A stretch of DNA of 24,667 nt from Saccoglossus kowalevskii (GCF_000003605.2 NW_003114629.1:1-24667), one strand, 5' to 3'; shown: positions 8,448 through 17,800, counted from the first letter of the stretch. Numbers and translations: made by a program. Notes: generated by a model not told the origin, from the letters alone.

Positions 8448-8520
8448 TCCTCGTTAGCGCAGTAGGCAGCACGTCAGTCTCATAATCTGAAGGTCGTGAG
8501 TTCGATCCTCACACGAGGCA
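8448..8520 (+). tRNA. tRNA-Met-CAT: tRNA-Met (CAU), copy 26; two stem mismatches
   Basis: G1T gives a T1-C72 mismatch at the acceptor end, and G24A gives a C11-A24 mismatch in the D stem. G24A recurs in copy 62. Flank B. Function doubtful. Confidence 0.8.
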
Positions 8521-8779
8521 GTAATTATGATTCACAATTCAAACAGTGATGTTTGAAATATAAATTTTACAATTATAACCAATTAAATATATTGATTATG
8601 CTAATATAGACGTTTGAAATGTCTTCCAAAAATATTTCAATTTTAATAAAAGCGATTACAAATTCGTGAAATGATAGACGATGCAATACAATTGATATTT
8701 CAAATATACGTGAAGTTATTCCAAAAACTGAATATATTTTAAATTCGCCCAATACAAAGAATTATCTATTGTCGTCGCC

Positions 8780-8852
8780 GCCTCGTTAGCGCAGTAGGCA
8801 GTGCGTCAGTCTCATAATCTGAAGGTCGTGAGTTCGATCCTCACACGAGGCA
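8780..8852 (+). tRNA. tRNA-Met-CAT: tRNA-Met (CAU), copy 27
   Basis: Only C23T (G12-U23 wobble). Flank A with 'attatctattg'. Downstream T5 in 'aatttttaaaatt'. Confidence 0.94.
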
Positions 8853-9111
8853 GTAATTATGATTCACAATTCAAACAGTGCTGTTTGAAATATAATTTTT
8901 AAAATTATAACCAATTAAATATATTCATAATGCTAATATAGACGTTTTAAATGTCTTCCAAAAATATTTCAATTTTAATGTAAGCGATTACAAATTCGTG
9001 AAATGATAGACGATGCAATACAATTGATATTTCAAATATACGTGAAGTTATTCCAAAAACTGAATATATTTTAAATTCGCCCAATACAAAGAATTTTGTA
9101 TTGTCGTCGCC

Positions 9112-9184
9112 GCCTCGTTAGCGCAGTAGGCAGCGCGTCAGTCTCATAATCTGAAGGTAGTGAGTTCGATCGTCACACGAGGCA
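9112..9184 (+). pseudogene. Degenerate tRNA-Met, copy 28
   Basis: C48A (base 9159) removes the G15-C48 Levitt pair. C61G (base 9172) breaks the G53-C61 pair that closes the T loop, a position conserved in the B box. Still 73 nt with CAT. TFIIIC binding and the tRNA elbow should both suffer. Flank A ('attttgtattg'). Confidence 0.6.
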
Positions 9185-9442
9185 GTAATTATGATTCACA
9201 ATTCAAACAGTGCTGTTTGAAATATAATTTTTACAATTACAACCAATTAAATATATTCATAATGCTAATATAGACGTTTGAAATGTCTTCCAAAAATATT
9301 TCAATTTTAATAAAAGCGATTACAAATTCGTGAAATGATAGACGATGCAATACAATTGATATTTCAAATATACGTGAAGTTATTCGAAAAACTGAATTTA
9401 TTTCAAATTCGCTCAATACAAAGAATTGTTATTGTCATCGCC

Positions 9443-9515
9443 GCCTTGTTAGCTCAGTAGGCAGCGCGTTAGTCTCATAATCTGAAGGTCGTGAGTTCGA
9501 TCCTCACTCGAGGCA
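9443..9515 (+). tRNA. tRNA-Met-CAT: tRNA-Met (CAU), copy 29; several changes
   Basis: C5T (wobble), G12T (12-23 mismatch, A box), C28T (wobble) and A66T (T7-T66 mismatch). The 3' arm of the downstream inverted repeat is also altered (TGTGTGAA). Flank B. Probably weak or inactive. Confidence 0.78.
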
Positions 9516-9773
9516 GTAATTATGATTCACAATTCAAACAGTGATGTGTGAAATATAATTTTTACAATTATAACCAATTAAATATATTCATAATGCTAAT
9601 ATAGACGTTTGAAATGTCTTGCAAAAATATTTCAATTTTAATAAAAGCGATTACAAATTCGTGAAATGAAATACGATGCAAAACAATTGATATTTCAAAT
9701 ATACCTGAAGTTATTCGAAAAACTGAATTTATTTCAAATTCGCTCAATACAAAGAATTGTTATTGACATCGCC

Positions 9774-9846
9774 GCCTCGTTAGCGCAGTAGGCAGCGCGT
9801 CAGTCTCATAATCTGAATGTCGTGAGTTCGATCCTCACACGAGGCA
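9774..9846 (+). tRNA. tRNA-Met-CAT: tRNA-Met (CAU), copy 30
   Basis: Only G45T in the variable loop, shared with copy 8. Stems, boxes and anticodon are intact. Flank B ('gttattgacatcgcc'). The downstream hairpin arms carry two changes (CAAATA and TGTTCG). Confidence 0.93.
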
Positions 9847-10104
9847 GTAATTATGATTCACAATTCAAATACTAATGTTCGAAATATAATTTTTACAATT
9901 ATAACCAATTAAATATATTGATTATGCTAATATAGACGTTTGAAATGTCTTCCAAAAATATTTCAATTTTAATAAAAGCGATTACAAATTCGTGAAATGA
10001 TAGACGATGCAATACAATTGATATTTCAAATATACGTGAAGTTATTCGAAAAACTGAATTTATTTCAAATTCGCTCAATACAAAGAATTGTTATTGTCAT
10101 CGCC

Positions 10105-10177
10105 GCCTTGTTTGCGCAGTAGGCAACGCGTCAGTCTCATAATCTGAAGGTCGTGAGTTCGATCCTCACACGAGGCA
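10105..10177 (+). tRNA. tRNA-Met-CAT: tRNA-Met (CAU), copy 31; C5T/A9T haplotype
   Basis: C5T and A9T as in copy 20, plus G22A, which gives a C13-A22 mismatch in the D stem. The downstream spacer ('aatttaaacag', 'tatgattttg') matches those after copies 20, 40 and 66. T4 terminator. Confidence 0.84.
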
Positions 10178-10435
10178 GTAATTATGATTCACAATTTAAA
10201 CAGTGATGTTTGAAATATGATTTTGTAAATTATAACCAATTAAATATATTCATAATGCTAATATAGACGTTTGAAATGTCTTCCAAAAATATTTCAATTT
10301 TAATAAAAGCGATTACAAATTCGTGAAATGATAGACGATGCAATACAATTGATATTTCAAATATACGTGAAGTTATTCGAAAAACTGAATTTATTTCAAA
10401 TTCGCTCAATACAAAGAATTGTTATTGTCATCGCC

Positions 10436-10508
10436 GCCTCGTTAGCGCAGTAGGCAGCGCGTCAGTCTCATAATCTGAAGGTCGTGAGTTCAATCCTCAC
10501 ACGAGGTA
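10436..10508 (+). tRNA. tRNA-Met-CAT: tRNA-Met (CAU), copy 32; T-loop G57A
   Basis: G57A (TTCAATC T loop; A is an accepted purine here) and C72T (G1:U72). Copy 51 has the same pair of changes. Flank B. The downstream repeat arm reads TTCAAACG, still able to pair by a G-U wobble. Confidence 0.92.
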
Positions 10509-10766
10509 GTAATTATGATTCACAATTCAAACGGTGATGTTTGAAATATAATTTTTACAATTATAACCAATTAAATATATTCATAATGCTAATATAGACG
10601 TTTGAAATGTCTTCCAAAAATATTTCAATTTTAATATAAGCGATTACAAATTCGTGAAATGAAACACGATGCAAAACAATTGATATTTCAAATATACCTG
10701 AAGTTATTCGAAAAACTGAATTTATTTCAAATTCGCTCAATACAAAGAATTGTTATTGTCATCGCC

Positions 10767-10839
10767 GCCTTGTTTGCGCAGTAGGCAGCGCGTCAGTCTC
10801 ATAATCTGAAGGTCGTGAGTTCGATCCTCACACGAGGCA
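10767..10839 (+). tRNA. tRNA-Met-CAT: tRNA-Met (CAU), copy 33; C5T/A9T haplotype
   Basis: C5T (U5-G68 wobble) and A9T (A-box TAGC to TTGC; residue 9 normally contacts the D stem). Anticodon and T arm are consensus. Flank B; T6 terminator downstream. Confidence 0.9.
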
Positions 10840-11429
10840 GTAATTATGATTCGCAATTCAAACAGTGATGTTTGAAATATAATTTTTTACAATTATAACC
10901 AATTAAATATATTCATAATGCTAATATAGACGTTTTAAATGTCTTCCAAAAATATTTCAATTTTAATAAAAGCGATTACAAATTCGTGAAATGAAATACG
11001 ATGCAAAACAATTGATATTTCAAATATACCTGAAGTTATTCGAAAAACTGAATTTATTTCAAATTCGCTCAATACAAAGAATTGTTATTGTCATCGCCGC
11101 CTCGTTAGCGCAGTAGACAGCGCGTCAGTCTCATAATCTGAAGTTTGTGAGTTCGATCCTCACACGAGGCAGTAATTATGATTCACAATTCAAACACTAA
11201 TGTTTGAAATATAATTTTTACAATTATAACCAATTAAATATATTGATTATGCTAATATAGACGTTTGAAATGTCTTCAAAAAATATTTCAATTTTAATAA
11301 AAGCGATTACAAATTCGTGAAATGATAGACGATGCAATACAATTGATATTTCAAATATACGTGAAGTTATTCGAAAAACTGAATTTATTTCAAATTCGCT
11401 CAATACAAAGAATTGTTATTGTCATCGCC
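10840..11429 (+). repeat. Dispersed block copy 1 (partner 16145-16733)
   Basis: Spacer, copy 34 tRNA (G19A, G46T, C48T) and next spacer ('tgtcttcaaaaaat') match 16145-16733 apart from a one-base deletion there. Offset is 5305 bp, or 16 units. Neighbouring tRNAs differ on both sides, which bounds the block. Confidence 0.75.
11099..11171 (+). tRNA. tRNA-Met-CAT: tRNA-Met (CAU), copy 34; G19 lost
   Basis: G19A (loses the G19-C56 elbow pair and changes the A box), G46T and C48T. Copy 50 carries exactly the same three changes with matching spacers on both sides, so this is a block copied 16 units away. Likely reduced stability. Flank B. Confidence 0.86.
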
Positions 11430-11502
11430 GCCTCGTTAGCGCAGTAGGCAGCGCGCCAGTCTCATAATCTGAAGGTCGTGAGTTCGATCCTCACACGAGG
11501 CA
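11430..11502 (+). tRNA. tRNA-Met-CAT: tRNA-Met (CAU), copy 35; T27C
   Basis: T27C gives a C27-A43 mismatch at the top of the anticodon stem. Shared only with copy 54. All else is consensus. Flank B; T6 downstream. Confidence 0.91.
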
Positions 11503-11761
11503 GTAATTATGATTCGCAATTCAAACAGTGATGTTTGAAATATAATTTTTTACAATTATAACCAATTAAATATATTCATAATGCTAATATAGACGTTTGA
11601 AATGTCTTCCAAAAATATTTCAATTTTAATATAAGCGATTACAAATTCGTGAAATGAAACACGATGCAAAACAATTGATATTTCAAATATACCTGAAGTT
11701 ATTCGAAAAACTGAATTTATTTCAAATTCGCTCAATACAAAGAATTGTCATTGTCATCGCC

Positions 11762-11834
11762 GCCTCGTTAGCGCAGTAGGCAGCGCGTCAGTCTCATAAT
11801 CTGAAGGTCGTGAGTTCGATCCTCACACGAGGCA
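11762..11834 (+). tRNA. tRNA-Met-CAT: tRNA-Met (CAU), copy 36, consensus
   Basis: Consensus body. Flank B with the marker 'gaattgtcattgtcatcg', found elsewhere only before copy 38. Loop ctaa, T5 at 11878-11882. Confidence 0.97.
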
Positions 11835-12093
11835 GTAATTATGATTCACAATTCAAACACTAATGTTTGAAATATAATTTTTACAATTATAACCAATTAA
11901 ATATGTTGATTATGCTAATATAGACGTTTGAAATGTCTTCCAAAAATATTTCAATTTTAATAAAAGCGATTACAAATTCGTGAAATGATAGACGATGCAA
12001 TACAATTGATATTTCAAATATACGTGAAGTTATTCCAAAAACTGAATATATTTTAAATTCGCCCAATACAAAGAATTATGTTTTGTCGTCGCC

Positions 12094-12166
12094 GCCTCGT
12101 TAGCGCAGTAGGCAGCGCGTCAGTCTCATAATCTGAAGGTCGTGAGTTCGATCCTCACACGAGGCA
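12094..12166 (+). tRNA. tRNA-Met-CAT: tRNA-Met (CAU), copy 37, consensus
   Basis: Consensus body. Flank A with the marker 'attatgttttgtcgtcgcc', shared with copies 44 and 55. T6 terminator at 12210-12215. Confidence 0.97.
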
Positions 12167-12209
12167 GTAATTATGATTCGCAATTCAAACAGTGATGTTT
12201 GAAATATAA

Positions 12210-12215
12210 TTTTTT
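12210..12215 (+). terminator. T6 pol III terminator of copy 37
   Basis: Six Ts, the longest terminator version in the array. It usually travels with the spacer marker 'attcgcaattc' (G instead of A). Confidence 0.75.
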
Positions 12216-12425
12216 ACAATTATAACCAATTAAATATATTCATAATGCTAATATAGACGTTTGAAATGTCTTCCAAAAATATTTCAATTTTAATATAAGC
12301 GATTACAAATTCGTGAAATGAAACACGATGCAAAACAATTGATATTTCAAATATACCTGAAGTTATTCGAAAAACTGAATTTATTTCAAATTCGCTCAAT
12401 ACAAAGAATTGTCATTGTCATCGCC

Positions 12426-12498
12426 GCCTCGTTAGCGCAGTAGGCAGCGCGTCAGTCTCATAATCTGAAGGTCGTGAGTTCGATCCTCACACGAGGCA
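12426..12498 (+). tRNA. tRNA-Met-CAT: tRNA-Met (CAU), copy 38, consensus
   Basis: Consensus body; this gene and its 5' spacer duplicate copy 36 two units upstream. T4 terminator in 'tatgattttgtaaatt' downstream. Confidence 0.97.
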
Positions 12499-12756
12499 GT
12501 AATTATGATTCACAATTCAAACAGTGATGTTTGAAATATGATTTTGTAAATTATAACCAATTAAATATATTCATAATGCTAATATAGACGTTTGAAATGT
12601 CTTCCAAAAATATTTCAATTTTAATAAAAGCAATTACAAATTCGTGAAATGAAATACGATGCAAAACAATTGATATTTCAAATATACCTGAAGTTATTCG
12701 AAAAACTGAATTTATTTCAAATTCGCTCAATACAAAGAATTGTTATTGTCATCGCC

Positions 12757-12829
12757 GCCTCGTTAGCGCAGTAGGCAGCGCGTCAGTCTCATAATCTGAA
12801 GGTCGTGAGTTCGATCCTCACATGAGGCA
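12757..12829 (+). tRNA. tRNA-Met-CAT: tRNA-Met (CAU), copy 39
   Basis: C67T only (wobble). The preceding spacer has the rare marker 'aaaagcaattac', shared with the one before copy 41. Flank B. Confidence 0.95.
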
Positions 12830-13087
12830 GTAATTATGATTCACAATTCAAACAGTGATGTTTGAAATATAATTTTTACAATTATAACCAATTAAATATA
12901 TTGATTATGCTAATATAGACGTTTGAAATGTCTTCCAAAAATATTTCAATTTTAATAAAAGCGATTACAAATTCGTGAAATGATAGACGATGCAATACAA
13001 TTGATATTTCAAATATACCTGAAGTTATTCCAAAAACTGAATATATTTTAAATTCGCTCAATACAAAGAATTGTTATTGTCATCGCC

Positions 13088-13160
13088 GCCTTGTTTGCGC
13101 AGTAGGCAGCGCGTCAGTCTCATAATCTGAAGGTCGTGAGTTCGATCCTCACACGAGGCA
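13088..13160 (+). tRNA. tRNA-Met-CAT: tRNA-Met (CAU), copy 40; C5T/A9T haplotype
   Basis: C5T and A9T, otherwise consensus. The preceding spacer is recombinant (A-like 'ttccaaaaactgaatatatt' then B-like end). The downstream spacer matches those after copies 20, 31 and 66. Confidence 0.9.
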
Positions 13161-13418
13161 GTAATTATGATTCACAATTTAAACAGTGATGTTTGAAATA
13201 TGATTTTGTAAATTATAACCAATTAAATATATTCATAATGCTAATATAGACGTTTGAAATGTCTTCCAAAAATATTTCAATTTTAATAAAAGCAATTACA
13301 AATTCGTGAAATGAAATACGATGCAAAACAATTGATATTTCAAATATACCTGAAGTTATTCGAAAAACTGAATTTATTTCAAATTCGCTCAATACAAAGA
13401 ATTGTTATTGTCATCGCC

Positions 13419-13491
13419 GCCTCGTTAGCGCAGTAGGCAGCGCGTCAGTCTCATAATCTGAAGGTCGTGAGTTCGATCCTCACACGAGGCA
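13419..13491 (+). tRNA. tRNA-Met-CAT: tRNA-Met (CAU), copy 41, consensus
   Basis: Consensus body: A box at 13426-13437, anticodon at 13452-13454, B box at 13470-13480. Flank B with 'aaaagcaattac'. Loop gtgc, T5. Confidence 0.97.
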
Positions 13492-13749
13492 GTAATTATG
13501 ATTCACAATTCAAACAGTGCTGTTTGAAATATAATTTTTACAATTATAACCAATTAAATATATTCATAATGCTAATATAGACGTTTGAAATGTCTTCCAA
13601 AAATATTTCAATTTTAATATAAGCGATTACAAATTCGTGAAATGAAACACGATGCAAAACAATTGATATTTCAAATATACCTGAAGTTATTCGAAAAACT
13701 GAATTTATTTCAAATTCGCTCAATACAAAGAATTGTTATTGTCATCGCC
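13492..13749. repeat. Representative B-family spacer (258 bp)
   Basis: AT-rich spacer with no gene. In order: trailer 'gtaattatgattcac'; inverted repeat; T5; 'caattataaccaatt'; imperfect palindrome AGACGTTT/AAATGTCT at 13579-13595; 'caattttaat' with a distal T4; B markers 'gaaacacgatgcaaaac', 'atacctgaag', 'ttcgaaaaactgaattt' and 'gaattgttattgtcatcg'. The octamer TTTGAAAT occurs at 13523-13530 and 13584-13591, and its reverse complement at 13668-13675 and 13707-13714. Confidence 0.9.
13579..13595. repeat. Imperfect palindrome AGACGTTT-g-AAATGTCT
   Basis: Arms of 8 bases around a single centre base, with one G-T apposition. Present in nearly every unit; the centre base is g or t (gtttgaaatg or gttttaaatg). 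Might be a protein-binding site or chance. No function assigned. Confidence 0.4.
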
Positions 13750-13822
13750 GCCTCGTTAGCGCAGTAGGCAGCGCGTCAGTCTCATAATCTGAAGGTCGTG
13801 AGTTCGATCCTCACATGAGGCA
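13750..13822 (+). tRNA. tRNA-Met-CAT: tRNA-Met (CAU), copy 42
   Basis: C67T only (wobble). Flank B. The downstream inverted repeat has CAAATA in the left arm (wobble-capable) with loop ctaa. Confidence 0.95.
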
Positions 13823-14081
13823 GTAATTATGATTCACAATTCAAATACTAATGTTTGAAATATAATTTTTACAATTATAACCAATTAAATATATTGATTA
13901 TGCTAATATAGACGTTTGAAATGTCTTCCAAAAATATTTCAATTTTAATAAAAGCGATTACAAATTCGTGAAATGATAGACGATGCAATACAATTGATAT
14001 TTCAAATATACGTGAAGTTATTCCAAAAACTGAATATATTTTAAATTCGCCCAATACAAAGAATTATGTATTGTCGTCGCC
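13823..14081. repeat. Representative A-family spacer (259 bp)
   Basis: AT-rich spacer with no gene. Same layout as family B, but with the A markers 'ttgattatgc', 'gatagacgatgcaatac', 'atacgtgaag', 'ttccaaaaactgaatatatt', 'cgcccaatac' and 'attatgtattgtcgtcgcc'. It is one base longer, which explains the 332-bp units. Some spacers mix A and B markers, as expected from crossing-over within spacers. Confidence 0.88.
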
Positions 14082-14154
14082 GCCTCGTTAGCGCAGTAGG
14101 CAGCGCGTCAGTCTCATAATCTGAAGGTCGTGAGTTCGATCCTCACACGAGGCA
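14082..14154 (+). tRNA. tRNA-Met-CAT: tRNA-Met (CAU), copy 43, consensus
   Basis: Consensus body. Flank A (332-bp unit). Loop gtgc, T5 downstream. Confidence 0.97.
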
Positions 14155-14413
14155 GTAATTATGATTCACAATTCAAACAGTGCTGTTTGAAATATAATTT
14201 TTACAATTATAACCAATTAAATATGTTGATTATGCTAATATAGACGTTTGAAATGTCTTCCAAAAATATTTCAATTTTAATAAAAGCGATTACAAATTCG
14301 TGAAATGATAGACGATGCAATACAATTGATATTTCAAATATACGTGAAGTTATTCCAAAAACTGAATATATTTTAAATTCGCCCAATACAAAGAATTATG
14401 TTTTGTCGTCGCC

Positions 14414-14486
14414 GCCTCGTTAGCGCAGTAGGCAGCGCGTCAGTCTCATAATCTGAAGGTCGTGAGTTCGATCCTCACACGAGGCA
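14414..14486 (+). tRNA. tRNA-Met-CAT: tRNA-Met (CAU), copy 44, consensus
   Basis: Consensus body. Flank A with 'atgttttgtcg' and 'aatatgttgattatg', as before copies 37 and 55. Loop gtgc, T5. Confidence 0.97.
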
Positions 14487-14744
14487 GTAATTATGATTCA
14501 CAATTCAAACAGTGCTGTTTGAAATATAATTTTTACAATTATAACCAATTAAATATATTCATAATGCTAATATAGACGTTTGAAATGTCTTCCAAAAATA
14601 TTTCAATTTTAATAAAAGCGATTACTAATTCGTGAAATGAAATACGATGCAAAACAATTGATATTTCAAATATACCTGAAGTTATTCGAAAAACTGAATT
14701 TATTTCAAATTCGCTCAATACAAAGAATTGTTATTGTCATCGCC

Positions 14745-14817
14745 GCCTTGTTAGCGCAGTAGGCAGCGCGTCAGTCTCATAATCTGAAGGTCGTGAGTTC
14801 GATCCTCACACGAGGCA
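14745..14817 (+). tRNA. tRNA-Met-CAT: tRNA-Met (CAU), copy 45
   Basis: C5T only (U5-G68 wobble). The preceding spacer carries 'gattactaattcg', shared with those before copies 46, 48, 49, 56 and 57. Flank B; T6 downstream. Confidence 0.95.
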
Positions 14818-15076
14818 GTAATTATGATTCGCAATTCAAACAGTGATGTTTGAAATATAATTTTTTACAATTATAACCAATTAAATATATTCATAATGCT
14901 AATATAGACGTTTTAAATGTCTTCTAAAAATATTTCAATTTTAATAAAAGCGATTACTAATTCGTGAAATGAAATACGATGCAAAACAATTGATATTTCA
15001 AATATACCTGAAGTTATTCGAAAAACTGAATTTATTTCAAATTCGCTCAATACAAAGAATTGTTATTGTCATCGCC

Positions 15077-15149
15077 GCCTTGTTAGCGCAGTAGGCAGCG
15101 CGTCAGTCTCATAATCTGAAGGTCGTGAGTTCGATCCTCACACGAGGCA
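15077..15149 (+). tRNA. tRNA-Met-CAT: tRNA-Met (CAU), copy 46
   Basis: C5T only, the same gene as its neighbour copy 45. The preceding spacer also has 'gattactaattcg' but a private 'cttctaaaaat'. T6 downstream. Confidence 0.95.
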
Positions 15150-15409
15150 GTAATTATGATTCGCAATTCAAACAGTGATGTTTGAAATATAATTTTTTAC
15201 AATTATAACCAATTAAATATATTCATAATGCTAATATAGACGTTTGAAATGTCTTCCAAAAATATTTCAATTTTAATATAAGCGATTACAAATTCGTGAA
15301 ATGAAACACGATGCAAAACAATTGATATTTCAAATATACCTGAAGTTATTCCAAAAACTGAATATATTTTAAATTCGCCCAATACAAAGAATTATGTATT
15401 GTCGTCGCC

Positions 15410-15482
15410 GCCTCGTTAGCGCAGTAGGCAGCGCGTCAGTCTCATAATCTGAAGGTTGCGAGTTCGATCCTCACACGAGGCA
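15410..15482 (+). tRNA. tRNA-Met-CAT: tRNA-Met (CAU), copy 47; T-stem mismatch
   Basis: C48T (Levitt pair becomes G15-U48) and T50C (C50-A64 mismatch in the T stem). The preceding spacer is recombinant, B middle with A end, and the longest here (333-bp spacing from copy 46). Confidence 0.87.
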
Positions 15483-15740
15483 GTAATTATGATTCACAAT
15501 TCAAACAGTGCTGTTTGAAATATAATTTTTACAATTATAACCAATTAAATATATTCATAATGCTAATATAGACGTTTTAAATGTCTTCCAAAAATATTTC
15601 AATTTTAATAAAAGCGATTACTAATTCGTGAAATGAAATACGATGCAAAACAATTGATATTTCAAATATACCTGAAGTTATTCGAAAAACTAAATTTATT
15701 TCAAATTCGCTCAATACAAAGAATTGTTATTGTCATCGCC

Positions 15741-15813
15741 GCCTCGTTAGCGCAGTAGGCAGCGCGTCAGTCTCATAATCTGAAGGTCGTGAGTTCGATC
15801 CTCACACGAGGCA
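15741..15813 (+). tRNA. tRNA-Met-CAT: tRNA-Met (CAU), copy 48, consensus
   Basis: Consensus body. Flank B with 'gattactaattcg' and a private 'aaaaactaaattt'. Loop ctaa, T5. Confidence 0.97.
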
Positions 15814-16071
15814 GTAATTATGATTCACAATTCAAACACTAATGTTTGAAATATAATTTTTACAATTATAACCAATTAAATATATTCATAATGCTAATAT
15901 AGACGTTTTAAATGTCTTCCAAAAATATTTCAATTTTAATAAAAGCGATTACTAATTCGTGAAATGAAATACGATGCAAAACAATTGATATTTCAAATAT
16001 ACCTGAAGTTATTCGAAAAACTGAATTTATTTCAAATTCGCTCAATACAAAGAAATGTTATTGTCATCGCC

Positions 16072-16144
16072 GCCTTGTTAGCGCAGTAGGCAGCGCGTCA
16101 GTCTCATAATCTGAAGGTCGTGAGTTCGATCCTCACACGAGGCA
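16072..16144 (+). tRNA. tRNA-Met-CAT: tRNA-Met (CAU), copy 49
   Basis: C5T only (wobble). Flank B with a private 'aagaaatgttattg'. T6 downstream, within a spacer matching the one after copy 33. Confidence 0.95.
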
Positions 16145-16733
16145 GTAATTATGATTCGCAATTCAAACAGTGATGTTTGAAATATAATTTTTTACAATTA
16201 TAACCAATTAAATATATTCATAATGCTAATATAGACGTTTTAAATGTCTTCCAAAAATATTTCAATTTTAATAAAAGCGATTACAAATTCGTGAAATGAA
16301 ATACGATGCAAAACAATTGATATTTCAAATATACCTGAAGTTATTCGAAAAACTGAATTTATTTCAAATTCGCTCAATACAAAGAATTGTTATTGTCATC
16401 GCCGCCTCGTTAGCGCAGTAGACAGCGCGTCAGTCTCATAATCTGAAGTTTGTGAGTTCGATCCTCACACGAGGCAGTAATTATGATTCACAATTCAAAC
16501 ACTAATGTTTGAAATATAATTTTTACAATTATAACCAATTAAATATATTGATTATGCTAATATAGACGTTTGAAATGTCTTCAAAAAATATTTCAATTTT
16601 AATAAAAGCGATTACAAATTCGTGAAATGATAGACGATGCAATACAATTGATATTTCAATATACGTGAAGTTATTCGAAAAACTGAATTTATTTCAAATT
16701 CGCTCAATACAAAGAATTGTTATTGTCATCGCC
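16145..16733 (+). repeat. Dispersed block copy 2 (partner 10840-11429)
   Basis: Contains copy 50 and its two spacers. Differs by the missing A in 'tttcaatatacg'. Flanked by C5T (copy 49) and G57A/C72T (copy 51) genes, where block 1 is flanked by C5T/A9T (copy 33) and T27C (copy 35). Confidence 0.75.
16404..16476 (+). tRNA. tRNA-Met-CAT: tRNA-Met (CAU), copy 50; G19 lost
   Basis: G19A, G46T and C48T, identical to copy 34 which lies 5305 bp upstream. The elbow contact G19-C56 is lost. Flank B; downstream 'tgtcttcaaaaaat' also matches copy 34's spacer. Confidence 0.86.
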
Positions 16734-16806
16734 GCCTCGTTAGCGCAGTAGGCAGCGCGTCAGTCTCATAATCTGAAGGTCGTGAGTTCAATCCTCACAC
16801 GAGGTA
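16734..16806 (+). tRNA. tRNA-Met-CAT: tRNA-Met (CAU), copy 51; T-loop G57A
   Basis: G57A and C72T, the same pair as copy 32. The preceding spacer lacks one A ('tttcaatatacg'), making this a 330-bp step. Flank B. Confidence 0.92.
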
Positions 16807-17064
16807 GTAATTATGATTCACAATTCAAACAGTGATGTTTGAAATATAATTTTTACAATTATAACCAATTAAATATATTCATAATGCTAATATAGACGTT
16901 TGAAATGTCTTCCAAAAATATTTCAATTTTAATATAAGCGATTACAAATTCGTGAAATGAAACACGATGCAAAACAATTGATATTTCAAATATACCTGAA
17001 GTTATTCGAAAAACTGAATTTATTTCAAATTCGCTCAATACAAAGAATTGTTATTGTCATCGCC

Positions 17065-17137
17065 GCCTCGTTAGCGCAGTAGGCAGCGCGTTAGTCTCAT
17101 AATCTGAAGGTCGTGAGTTCGATCCTCACACGAGGCA
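17065..17137 (+). tRNA. tRNA-Met-CAT: tRNA-Met (CAU), copy 52
   Basis: C28T only (U28-G42 wobble in the anticodon stem). Flank B; its downstream spacer leads into copy 53 and matches the one after copy 2. Confidence 0.94.
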
Positions 17138-17396
17138 GTAATTATGATTCACAATTCAAACACTAATGTTTGAAATATAATTTTTACAATTATAACCAAT
17201 TAAATATGTTGATTATGCTAATATAGACGTTTGAAATGTCTTCCAAAAATATTTCAATTTTAATAAAAGCGATTACAAATTCGTGAAATGATAGACGATG
17301 CAATACAATTGATATTTCAAATATACGTGAAGTTATTCCAAAAACTGAATATATTTTAAATTCACCCAATACAAAGAATTATGTATTATCGTCGCC

Positions 17397-17469
17397 GCCT
17401 CGTTATCGCAGTAGGCAGCGCGTTAGTCTCATAATCTGAAGGTCGTGCGTTCGATCCTCACACGAGGCA
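17397..17469 (+). tRNA. tRNA-Met-CAT: tRNA-Met (CAU), copy 53; A box and T stem altered
   Basis: G10T (T10-C25 mismatch and A-box TAGC to TATC), C28T (wobble) and A52C (C52-T62 mismatch in the T stem and B box). Both promoter boxes are affected. Full-length sister of the deleted copy 3, with the same flank A ('ttcacccaatac', 'tgtattatcg'). Possibly a pseudogene. Confidence 0.77.
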
Positions 17470-17727
17470 GTAATTATGATTCACAATTCAAACAGTGATG
17501 TTTGAAATATAATTTTTACAATTATAACCAATTAAATATATTCATAATGCTAATATAGACGTTTGAAATGTCTTCCAAAAATATTTCAATTTTAATATAA
17601 GCGATTACAAATTCGTGAAATGAAACACGATGCAAAACAATTGATATTTCAAATATACGTGAAGTTATTCGAAAAACTGAATTTATTTCAAATTCGCTCA
17701 ATACAAAGAATTGTTATTGTCATCGCC

Positions 17728-17800
17728 GCCTCGTTAGCGCAGTAGGCAGCGCGCCAGTCTCATAATCTGAAGGTCGTGAGTTCGATCCTCACACGAGGCA
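17728..17800 (+). tRNA. tRNA-Met-CAT: tRNA-Met (CAU), copy 54; T27C
   Basis: T27C (C27-A43 mismatch), shared with copy 35. Flank B end, but with 'atacgtgaag' in the middle. Loop ctaa, T5. Confidence 0.91.
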
